From NCBI GenBank assembly GCA_012026855.1, contig VEOV01000109.1, forward strand, positions 1-12,087: a stretch of 12,087 nt of DNA, read 5' to 3'. Made by a program: the position numbers and the translations under genes. Below the pieces are notes generated by a model. That model searched no databases and was not told the DNA's origin. It saw only the letters and a list, made by a program, of their open reading frames with translations. Source of the DNA: Geobacter sp. (GTDB taxonomy: Bacteria; Desulfobacterota; Desulfuromonadia; Geobacterales; DSM-12255). Below are positions 1-6,124 of this stretch, one piece after another; positions within the stretch are counted from its first letter, which is position 1, and the number at the start of each line of letters is the position of its first letter.

Positions 1-109
1 CCCCCCCCCCCCCCCCCCCCTCGTGCCGCTCCCTTTTTTTTTTCATGCTGAAGACGGCATTCGATACTCGCGTTAGTTTCGTGGGCTCGGAGATGGGTAT
101 AAGTGACAG
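1..109. other. Nextera/Illumina adapter read-through retained at the contig end (not genomic)
   Basis: Seen directly: 1-20 is an unbroken C run (G on the other strand, as produced by dark cycles in two-colour chemistry) and 34-43 is ten T. Positions 44-67 match the Illumina P7 sequence at 19 of 24 bases. Positions 68-75 (TCGCGTTA) fill exactly the 8-base index slot. Positions 76-109 match the Nextera read-2 transposase adapter at 31 of 34 bases, ending in the 19-bp mosaic end at 91-109 (17 of 19). On the minus strand this gives the familiar contaminant peptide YTHLRAHET fused to TypA. The order, exact spacing and final homopolymers make chance implausible. The mismatches fit low-quality cycles at the end of a read. 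Adapter sequences are recalled, not searched. Genomic sequence should be taken to start at about 110. Confidence 0.96.
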
Positions 110-869
110 GTTTGGAAATTCTGCCCTTGACGACTGTGCCGTCATGTTTTACCACCGCCAGGGTGTCGCCGGCCTTTACCTTGCCGCTGTAAATCTTGCC
201 GGTGGCAATCCTGCCGATGTAATCATTGTAGTCGATGTTGGTTACCAGCATCTGGAAGGGCGCTTTCGGATCACCCTTGGGGGGGTGGACATTGCTCTCA
301 ACCACCGCAAAAAGAGGCTCCAATGTGGTCGACTGGGCGTTCATGTCAAGCTTGGCAAAGCCGAGCTTTGCGCTGGTGTAGACAATGGGGAAGTCCAGCT
401 GCTCGTCGGTGGCGTTCAGCTCGCAGAACAGGTCGAAAACCATGTCGACCACTTCATCGGGTCGGGCTCCGGGGCGGTCGATCTTGTTGATGACAACGAT
501 TGGCTTCAAGCCGAGATCAAGGGATTTTTTGAGAACGAAGCGGGTTTGCGGCATCGGGCCATCCAGTGCGTCAACCAGCAGCAGAACCGAATCTACCATG
601 GTAAGGACCCGTTCTACTTCACCGCCGAAATCAGCATGGCCCGGAGTGTCAACGATGTTGATCTTGTATCTGCCGTGATGCACGGAGAGGTTTTTCGAGA
701 GGATGGTGATGCCGCGCTCTTTCTCAAGGTCATTGGAATCCATGACCCGCTCGGTAATTACTTCGTGCTCCCTGAAAACGCCGGCATGTTTCAGCATGGC
801 ATCAACCAGCGTGGTTTTGCCATGGTCAACGTGGGCGATGATGGCGATGTTACGGATAAGTGACTGCAT
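110..869 (-). CDS. typA: Translational GTPase TypA/BipA, N-terminal part (3' end missing)
   Basis: A ribosome-associated GTPase of the EF-G/LepA class, linked in other bacteria to 50S assembly and to growth under cold or stress. The minus-strand translation starts MQSLIRNIAIIAHVDHGKTT and carries the full GTPase set: P-loop AHVDHGKT (residues 12-19), switch I RGIT (52-55), DTPG (74-77), NKID (128-131) and SAK (166-168). A beta-barrel domain 2 follows from about residue 200. About 253 residues are present of the roughly 600 usual for the family. The truncation is caused by adapter sequence at 1-109, not by a natural break: the reading frame runs on into the adapter as a false VTYTHLRAHET tail. 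The ATG at 869-867 follows a clear AGGAG at about 7 nt. The gene is divergent from the histidine kinase, and its leader contains the hairpin at 897-917. Confidence 0.96.
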
Positions 870-896
870 GTTATGACTCCTGATGGAAAATAAAGG

Positions 897-917
897 GCGA
901 GCTTGGTGCAAGCTCGC
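897..917 (-). promoter_or_regulatory. Perfect 9-bp hairpin in the typA leader (possible attenuator)
   Basis: GCGAGCTTG and CAAGCTCGC form an uninterrupted 9-bp stem around a 3-nt loop. Read on the minus strand, the stem is followed by CCTTTATTTTCC, a broken U-rich tract, and ends 27 nt before the typA ATG. On the plus strand it is followed by AAAAAGCTTTT, with no U tract directly after the stem, so the minus orientation fits better. As both flanking genes point away from this region, the hairpin is not a normal end-of-operon terminator for either one. It could be a leader attenuator, an mRNA-stabilising stem, or the end of a small unannotated transcript. The function is inferred; only the structure is seen. 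Confidence 0.5.
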
Positions 918-980
918 AAAAAGCTTTTAAATATGGCAATTATCAGAACAATATTCAAGTTAAAAATTTTATATACAATG

Positions 981-1008
981 TTGTAATACGTTTCTCTGGT
1001 GTTATAAA
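981..1008 (+). promoter_or_regulatory. Candidate sigma-70 promoter for the histidine kinase gene
   Basis: TTGTAA (981-986, 4 of 6 to the -35 consensus) and TATAAA (1003-1008, 5 of 6 to the -10 consensus) are separated by 16 bp. They lie in the AT-rich divergent region, and transcription would start about 80 nt before the kinase start codon. A near-match of this quality can occur by chance in AT-rich DNA, so this is only a candidate. No equally good promoter was found for typA on the other strand. Confidence 0.33.
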
Positions 1009-1095
1009 TGTATCTGGGTAAACAGAGTAACCAGCCTTCTGTTTCCTTGACATGATAATGGCGGCCGCTCTTCTTTGTGTTCATGAGGTATGGTG

Positions 1096-2943
1096 ATGCA
1101 GCGTGATACCGAGTCTGTAGATCTGCTGATGACAACCAGAGCCTTGCGAGAAGGGTTGTCCGAAGTTAAGCAATGCTTGGAAACTCTATCCTATGCACCG
1201 GATCAAGACAGTGCAGTGCGCATGGACATGTTTAAGTCGATCCATGATGGGCTGCATCGGACAAATTCCGAACTGATGCAGTTGACCATCGAACTGGAAG
1301 ACCGGGTTAGCCAGCGGACTGAAGAGCTAACGGCGGTTAACGCATCTCTCCTTGAAGAAATTAACGAACGTGCCATGGCGGAAGAAACCCTGCGGCAGGT
1401 GACGCAGCGTCTGCAAATGGCTACCCGGGCGGCTGGACTTGGTATATGGGAGTGGAATATTACTACCGGCGAAATGATCTGGGACGATGAGATGTACCGT
1501 CTCTATGGCATTGATGATCCACCGACAGTTGATGCTCTGGAACTGCGCGAGACTGCCATACACCCGGATGACAGGGATATCGTCAGAAAGGCAGTGAGTG
1601 ATGCTTTGCGTAATAATAGCGATTACGCTGTTGAATATCGCATAAGCTGGCCTGACGGCAGCGAGCATTATGTGTCGTCCATTGCCAGGGTCTTCCGCGA
1701 TGTCGGCAGTGATGAGGGGCGTCTGCTTGGCATAGTTTGTGACATTACTGAGAAGAAGCGGGTAGAGGCGCTGCGTGTCGCCCGCGATGCGGCCGAGTCT
1801 GCCAACAGGGCAAAGTCCACTTTTATTGCCAACATGAGCCACGAGTTGCGTACCCCACTCAATGCTGTGCTTGGGTTTTCCGAATTCATGGCCATGGATC
1901 CGGATACTCCGCCGAAGTTTCGCAAGAATGTGGAAATTATCAACCGGAGTGGCAGGCACTTGCTGGAGATGATCAATGATATTCTGGATATTGCTAAAAT
2001 AGAGGCCGGCAGGATTGAAATCGCCTACCGGGAAGTAGAGTTGCCAACACTGATGCAAGATCTGATTAATATGTTCAAGCTGCGTTTTGAACAAAAAGGT
2101 GTGCAGCTGAACTTCAAAATTGCTGATAATACCCCCCAGGTTGTTATGAGCGATCCGGGAAAAATCAGGCAGGTGCTGATAAACCTTGTTGGCAATGCTC
2201 TCAAGTTTACCGAACAAGGGTTTGTCACTTTGGGTATTGATTGGGAAAACAGGGTTCATGGCGGCTGCCTCCTGATAGATGTTGTGGATAGTGGTTGCGG
2301 GATAGCGGATGAAATGCAAAGTGCAGTTTTTGACCCGTTTGTGCAAGCTGGAGAAGATGAGGCGAAGCTGAAGGGCACAGGACTTGGTCTTGCGCTGGTA
2401 CGCAACTATGTTGTCATGCTTGGTGGTGAGATATGCCTTGAGAGCGTTCTGAATAAGGGGACAACTTTTCACCTTGAAATACCTGCCAAGGAAGCACTTT
2501 TTGCTCCCTCCGAACAGGATGGCATTACAGCATCTCTGCCGGTGGCAATGCGTAACGGTGAGGCAGTCAAAGCACTCGTGGTGGAAGATAATACCGATAA
2601 TCTGCTCCTCCTCTTGCAGACCCTCGATCAGGCAGGCTTCGATGCAAGAGGTGCAGTTAATGGTTTAGAGGGGGTGGAAACTTTTCTTGAATGGCAGCCG
2701 GAAATAATTTACATGGATATGCGGATGCCGGTTATGGACGGTTATGAAGCAACAAGACGAATCCGATCCTTACATCACGGAAAAAACGTTATTATAATTG
2801 CAGTTACAGCCAGTGCGCTCAGTGATGAATATGATACAATCATCAAAACCGGTTGTAACGAGGTGGTGACCAAGCCTTTCAGGCGTGAGATTCTGCTGCA
2901 GCTGTCAGAGCGGCTACTTGCTGCCGGAAGTGGGGATGCGTGA
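1096..2943 (+). CDS. Soluble hybrid sensor histidine kinase (coiled coil - PAS - HisKA - HATPase - REC)
   Basis: A 615-residue sensor kinase with no membrane segment, so it should sense a cytoplasmic cue. Order: helical/coiled-coil segment (about 45-110), one PAS domain (about 112-222, beginning around GLGIWEWN), HisKA with phosphoacceptor His249 in SHELRTPL, and an HATPase domain with the N box (Asn367 in NLVGNALKF), DSGCGI and GTGLGLALV. The C-terminal receiver spans about 490-610, with acidic pocket VVED, phospho-Asp541 in YMDMRMP, and Lys593 in TKPF. All catalytic residues are present. Start choice: ATG at 1096 lies 7 nt after GAGG (1085-1088), whereas the in-frame ATG at 1090 directly abuts that motif. 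The stop overlaps the next receiver gene by 8 nt, so the two are probably translationally coupled. The PAS ligand cannot be read from sequence. Base use looks slightly more AT-rich than the downstream housekeeping operon. Confidence 0.93.
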   Translation: MQRDTESVDLLMTTRALREGLSEVKQCLETLSYAPDQDSAVRMDMFKSIHDGLHRTNSELMQLTIELEDRVSQRTEELTAVNASLLEEINERAMAEETLRQVTQRLQMATRAAGLGIWEWNITTGEMIWDDEMYRLYGIDDPPTVDALELRETAIHPDDRDIVRKAVSDALRNNSDYAVEYRISWPDGSEHYVSSIARVFRDVGSDEGRLLGIVCDITEKKRVEALRVARDAAESANRAKSTFIANMSHELRTPLNAVLGFSEFMAMDPDTPPKFRKNVEIINRSGRHLLEMINDILDIAKIEAGRIEIAYREVELPTLMQDLINMFKLRFEQKGVQLNFKIADNTPQVVMSDPGKIRQVLINLVGNALKFTEQGFVTLGIDWENRVHGGCLLIDVVDSGCGIADEMQSAVFDPFVQAGEDEAKLKGTGLGLALVRNYVVMLGGEICLESVLNKGTTFHLEIPAKEALFAPSEQDGITASLPVAMRNGEAVKALVVEDNTDNLLLLLQTLDQAGFDARGAVNGLEGVETFLEWQPEIIYMDMRMPVMDGYEATRRIRSLHHGKNVIIIAVTASALSDEYDTIIKTGCNEVVTKPFRREILLQLSERLLAAGSGDA

Positions 2944-3358
2944 CAATATGGCAGCTGACAAACTGATAAAAAAAAGAGTGCTGGTTGTTGATGATGAGCC
3001 TGACAACCGGGCTCTGATGGAGCAGATACTCGATTCCGAATGCTATGAGTTGAAGGTGGCTGCCAATGGTGCCGAGGGTGTTGAGATCTTCAGCAAGTGG
3101 CCGGCACAGCTTGTATTTATGGATATAAGAATGCCGGTTATGGATGGTTATGAGGCTACCCGCAGGATTCGCGGTCTCCCTGGAGGCGACTCGGTCCGGA
3201 TAGTCGCTTTGACGGCAAGTGTGCTTGATGAGGACCGTGGTGAAATAATCCAGGCCGGTTGCGATGTGATGTTGGTCAAGCCGTTTCGCATCGCTGAACT
3301 GTTTGCCTGCATTGACAAGCAGTTCGAGATCATGGCAGCGCAGGCAGGAGATCAATAA
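2936..3358 (+). CDS. Stand-alone response-regulator receiver protein
   Basis: A 140-residue protein made of one CheY-like receiver with no output domain. Visible sites are the acidic pocket Asp19/Asp20 (VVDDE), phosphoacceptor Asp63 (FMDIRMP), Thr93 (ALTAS) and Lys115 (VKPF). The start at 2936 follows GGAAG by 6 nt and overlaps the kinase stop codon (ATGCGTGA); a later in-frame ATG at 2948 is possible. The core MPVMDGYEATRRIR is identical to that of the receiver in the upstream hybrid kinase, and similarity extends along the domain. It probably accepts phosphate from that kinase and passes it on, or competes with the attached receiver. With no DNA-binding or enzymatic domain, its output must be through protein contact or an unlinked partner. 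The 3' end overlaps the convergent phosphoesterase gene by 29 bp. Confidence 0.92.
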   Translation: MRDNMAADKLIKKRVLVVDDEPDNRALMEQILDSECYELKVAANGAEGVEIFSKWPAQLVFMDIRMPVMDGYEATRRIRGLPGGDSVRIVALTASVLDEDRGEIIQAGCDVMLVKPFRIAELFACIDKQFEIMAAQAGDQ

Positions 3359-4454
3359 TGGTCACTTCAGGTGGCGCCAGAAAACGAATCGGCGGTCCCC
3401 ACACTCCGGTGCCGCGGCTGACGTAGAGATGCCCCCCCTTGTCAAGTTCTGTCAATCCGGTTTTTACCGGGAAACTCAGCCATGTCAGCAAGTTGAACGG
3501 AAATATCTGCCCCTTGTGGACATGTCCGGAAAGCTGCAAGTCAAATCTCCCCTTTGATGTCTCTGCCACAACCGGCCTGTGTTTGAGCAGGATCCGGAAA
3601 CTCTTCTCTCCGGCAGCATCCAGTAGCTTTCTTTCTACGATCTGGTATTTGGCAGTTTCAGTTTTTTTCCCCGCATCATCAACTCCGGTGATAAACAAAA
3701 AATTACCGAATTTTACGTTTTCATTGATAAGGGTGATAAAACCGGATTTTTTCATGAAACTGAGCGAGTCTGCAGCTCCTGCGTAATACTCGTGGTTCCC
3801 CATGATGGCATATTTGCCAAGCTGCGGATTGACCGCAGCAAAGAGTTTGTCGATGCCTGCCAGGTGGCGTTGATGTCCGTCCACCAGGTCACCGGTCGCG
3901 ACCAGTATGTCCGGCGATGCGGCTCTTACTTTGTCAAGCATTGCGTTGACTCTGTCTTCGTTGACAATCTGGCCGACATGAACATCAGACAGCTGCACAA
4001 TCCTGATACGGCCGATCGCTGTCGGTATTTTTGAACTCCTCAAGATTATTCTTTCACTGCGGATGTCCTTGGCCTCATGCCATCCGTAAGCGCCGATGCA
4101 AATGGTGTAGCCGGTTGCAATCAGCAGTTGTGACGCAGGGGATAACATCCTGGTGCGGCGTTTGGCCAGATTGAGAATGGCGTTGATGATGTCAACAGCC
4201 GCTGCAGCGGAGACAAAGAGGAACAAAAGCCCCATCCAGAGATAACCGACCGGGGAGAGGAGCTCAGGCAACTTTTCAAAACCGGCTGATTCCAGAGTGC
4301 GGGCGGCAATGGGGGCGATGAAGAGCAGAAACAGGGGCAGAGCCAGATAGCCCCTTGCGGCTCGGCTCAAGTTGAGCCCTCTGGAGATTTTCAGCAGCAG
4401 GTAAAGGTGGGAGCCGCCGTAGGCGACGAAGTAGAAGATGAGAAAGCGTGACAC
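3330..4454 (-). CDS. Membrane-anchored calcineurin-like metallophosphoesterase
   Basis: The N-terminal part (about 120 residues) has roughly four hydrophobic segments (near 3-22, 36-53, 69-96 and 108-124). A cytoplasm- or periplasm-facing metallophosphoesterase domain follows with all family motifs: SDVH (Asp157, His159), GDLVDG (Asp189), GNHE (Asn220, His221), KHRP (His292) and GHVHKGQ (His311, His313). These bind two metal ions and hydrolyse a phosphoester, but the substrate cannot be told; the architecture resembles YkuE/YaeI-type proteins. Start choice: the GTG at 4454-4452 has GGAGGG six nt upstream, while the in-frame ATG at 4481 (9 residues longer) has no good ribosome binding site. 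The protein is 374 residues from the GTG. It is convergent with the receiver gene and divergent from tilS. A lipid- or envelope-related role is possible but unproven. Confidence 0.88.
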   Translation of the reverse strand: MSRFLIFYFVAYGGSHLYLLLKISRGLNLSRAARGYLALPLFLLFIAPIAARTLESAGFEKLPELLSPVGYLWMGLLFLFVSAAAAVDIINAILNLAKRRTRMLSPASQLLIATGYTICIGAYGWHEAKDIRSERIILRSSKIPTAIGRIRIVQLSDVHVGQIVNEDRVNAMLDKVRAASPDILVATGDLVDGHQRHLAGIDKLFAAVNPQLGKYAIMGNHEYYAGAADSLSFMKKSGFITLINENVKFGNFLFITGVDDAGKKTETAKYQIVERKLLDAAGEKSFRILLKHRPVVAETSKGRFDLQLSGHVHKGQIFPFNLLTWLSFPVKTGLTELDKGGHLYVSRGTGVWGPPIRFLAPPEVTIIDLLPALP

Positions 4455-4623
4455 CAGGTTCCCTCCGATATTGTCCGGCATGTTGGCTGCCAGTTATTGA
4501 AATAACCAAATAACCTGTTCAGTTTGCCTCTGGCCGTTTGCCGTTGCCGAATTTACTCTACCATAAATTTTTGCAATCCAGTAGGATGCGTCCAGTCATA
4601 TTCCTACTTTTGCGGGGTCTTGC
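4455..4623. promoter_or_regulatory. Divergent intergenic region between the phosphoesterase gene and tilS
   Basis: About 170 bp that must hold the phosphoesterase promoter and probably one for tilS. I see AT-rich stretches, a short inverted repeat GTTATT-GA-AATAAC near 4493-4506 followed by a repeated AATAACC, and GGGGT at 4614-4618 that serves as the tilS ribosome binding site. No -35/-10 pair is good enough to name; TTGCCG (4538-4543) with CATAAA (4562-4567) is the best plus-strand pair and is weak. Confidence 0.35.
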
Positions 4624-6009
4624 TTGAAGCCGTTGCGCAGAACAATTCTTGAGTATATTCGTGAAAATCGTCTTTTTGTCCGGGGTGACAGGGTGCTGGT
4701 AGCCGTGTCAGGCGGCGCTGATTCAATGGCGCTGCTGGACATACTGGCCAGTCTTACAGAACTCAGGCTGCAACTTGTTGTTGCCCATATGAATCACATG
4801 CTGCGCGGCCTGGAAGCTGACGGTGACGAAGAGCATGCAGCGGCAACAGCCGCAGCTTATAACCTGCCTTTTGTTTCGTTACGTGTTGATGTGGCTCTGT
4901 TTGCCAAGGAGCGCGGGCTTACCCTTGAGGAGGCCGGCAGGGAGGCCCGGTATGCTTTTTTTCGCGATGCTGCCAGGGAGCACGACTGCCGGGTGATTGC
5001 CATTGGGCACCATCAGGATGATCAGGCCGAGACTTTTCTGCTACGCCTGCTGCGCGGCGCCGGTGGCAGCGGGCTCTCGGCCATGCGTCCGGCAAGTGTC
5101 GCAGGGACTCTGGTGCGGCCACTGCTCTGCGACGGTCGTTGCGAACTGGAAGACTATCTGAACCTGAGGGGGATCAGTTGGCGGGAAGATGCCAGTAATG
5201 CCGACACCGCTTTTCTGCGCAACAGGGTCAGGCATGAGCTAATGCCTGCACTGGAGAGCTTCAATCCTGCCGTTGCAACTTGCTTAAGTCAGACTGCTGA
5301 AATTATTGCTGCCGATGAAGAGCTGCTTGAGTCTTTGGCAACTGAGGCTTTTGAACGGCTGTTCACGGTTGCCAATTCACGTGGGGTCGCTTCAGTTGCC
5401 GCCCTGCTTGCCGAGTCGCGCGCTTTGCGTTTGCGCCTGATTCGCAAAGGGGTGGCTGCTGCCAAGGGGGATCTGCGGCGGATTTCCTTCCGGCATATTG
5501 CTGCCATTGAGGCTCTGCTCTCTTCACCCAGACCCGGCGCCGGACTTTCTCTCCCCTGCGGGGTCAAGGTAAAAAGGATTTATGGTGAAATTGTTTTTAC
5601 CACCGCCGAAACTGTGCCGATTCCGGCTGGTTTTCAGCTGGAGATTAAAGCTGCGGGTGTCTACGAACTGCCGTGTGGCGGTACTTTACAGGTGCAGCGA
5701 CTGCAAAGTGCTGTTGCAGGCGGATCTGCCGATAACCTGGTGCTGGATGCCGCTACAGTGACCCTGCCGCTTACGGTCCGATATTTCCGGGAAGGGGACA
5801 GGTTCAACCCTTTGGGTATGAGTGGCAGTAAAAAACTCAAGGACCTCTTTATTGACCGGAAAATCCCCCTGGAACTGCGTCGCAGAACCCCGCTGCTGCT
5901 GGAAAACGACGCTATAATCTGGGTTTGCGGATTGCAGGCTTCTAGCCGTGTGGCTGGACAAAGCGACGGTGTCAGATCTCAGTCGCTGGTCATCTCCTAT
6001 GCGGCCTGA
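4624..6009 (+). CDS. tilS: tRNA(Ile)-lysidine synthetase TilS
   Basis: Attaches lysine to C34 of the CAU-anticodon tRNA-Ile using ATP, so that it reads AUA and is charged with isoleucine; essential in most bacteria. The 461-residue protein has the N-type ATP pyrophosphatase P-loop SGGADS (29-34), the HHQDDQAET motif (from 129) and the RLLRGAGGSGLSAM stretch typical of the family. The C-terminal TilS domain (about 385-445) contains REGDRFNPLG and KKLKDLFIDRKIP. Its length is normal for the two-domain form. The start appears to be TTG at 4624, 5 nt after GGGGT; no in-frame ATG lies nearby and the N-terminus matches the family. ftsH follows after 115 nt. The tilS-ftsH neighbourhood is common in bacteria, often with hpt between them; hpt is absent here. 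Confidence 0.95.
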   Translation: MKPLRRTILEYIRENRLFVRGDRVLVAVSGGADSMALLDILASLTELRLQLVVAHMNHMLRGLEADGDEEHAAATAAAYNLPFVSLRVDVALFAKERGLTLEEAGREARYAFFRDAAREHDCRVIAIGHHQDDQAETFLLRLLRGAGGSGLSAMRPASVAGTLVRPLLCDGRCELEDYLNLRGISWREDASNADTAFLRNRVRHELMPALESFNPAVATCLSQTAEIIAADEELLESLATEAFERLFTVANSRGVASVAALLAESRALRLRLIRKGVAAAKGDLRRISFRHIAAIEALLSSPRPGAGLSLPCGVKVKRIYGEIVFTTAETVPIPAGFQLEIKAAGVYELPCGGTLQVQRLQSAVAGGSADNLVLDAATVTLPLTVRYFREGDRFNPLGMSGSKKLKDLFIDRKIPLELRRRTPLLLENDAIIWVCGLQASSRVAGQSDGVRSQSLVISYAA

Positions 6010-6026
6010 TAAGCTGGGTTTAAAAC

Positions 6027-6055
6027 TTGTCATAAAGATGCCGTTGTGCTAATTT
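6027..6055 (+). promoter_or_regulatory. Weak candidate promoter upstream of ftsH
   Basis: TTGTCA (6027-6032, 5 of 6 to the -35 consensus) is followed after 17 bp by TAATTT (6050-6055, 3 of 6 to the -10 consensus). It lies in the 115-bp tilS-ftsH gap and would give a leader of about 60 nt. No match to the heat-shock CTTGAA / CCCCAT pattern with proper spacing was found. ftsH may instead be read through from tilS. Confidence 0.25.
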
Positions 6056-6124
6056 TCCATGAATTTACGAACAGACTTTGCGGCACTGCAGCTGGTTTGT
6101 CATTCATAGTTTTAGGGGGCAATA

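Noticed and set aside
45..863. Open plus-strand frame of 272 codons over the left end
   Set aside because: It begins inside the adapter sequence and is antisense to typA, whose translation carries all GTPase motifs. It is a mirror frame.
1014..1034. Imperfect inverted repeat CTGGGTA ... TAACCAG as an operator
   Set aside because: Only 7 bp per arm with one mismatch and a 7-nt spacer; too weak to support in an AT-rich intergenic region.
1047..1052. Exact TTGACA upstream of the histidine kinase as a -35 box
   Set aside because: There is no -10-like hexamer 16-18 bp downstream (the region reads CTCTTCTTTG), and it would leave almost no leader before the start codon.
1061..1068. GCGGCCGC palindrome in the divergent region, considered as a cloning scar
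   Set aside because: An isolated 8-bp site with no vector sequence on either side; both flanks look like normal intergenic DNA.
1327..2472. Long minus-strand open frame (381 codons) opposite the histidine kinase
   Set aside because: No recognisable domain, no sound ribosome binding site, and the plus strand encodes a kinase with every catalytic motif. It is a shadow of codon bias.
6010..6124. Heat-shock (sigma-32) promoter before ftsH, and a missing hpt gene remnant
   Set aside because: CTTGTC and CCAT are present but 24 bp apart, too far for the sigma-32 pattern. No residual hpt coding similarity is visible in 115 bp.
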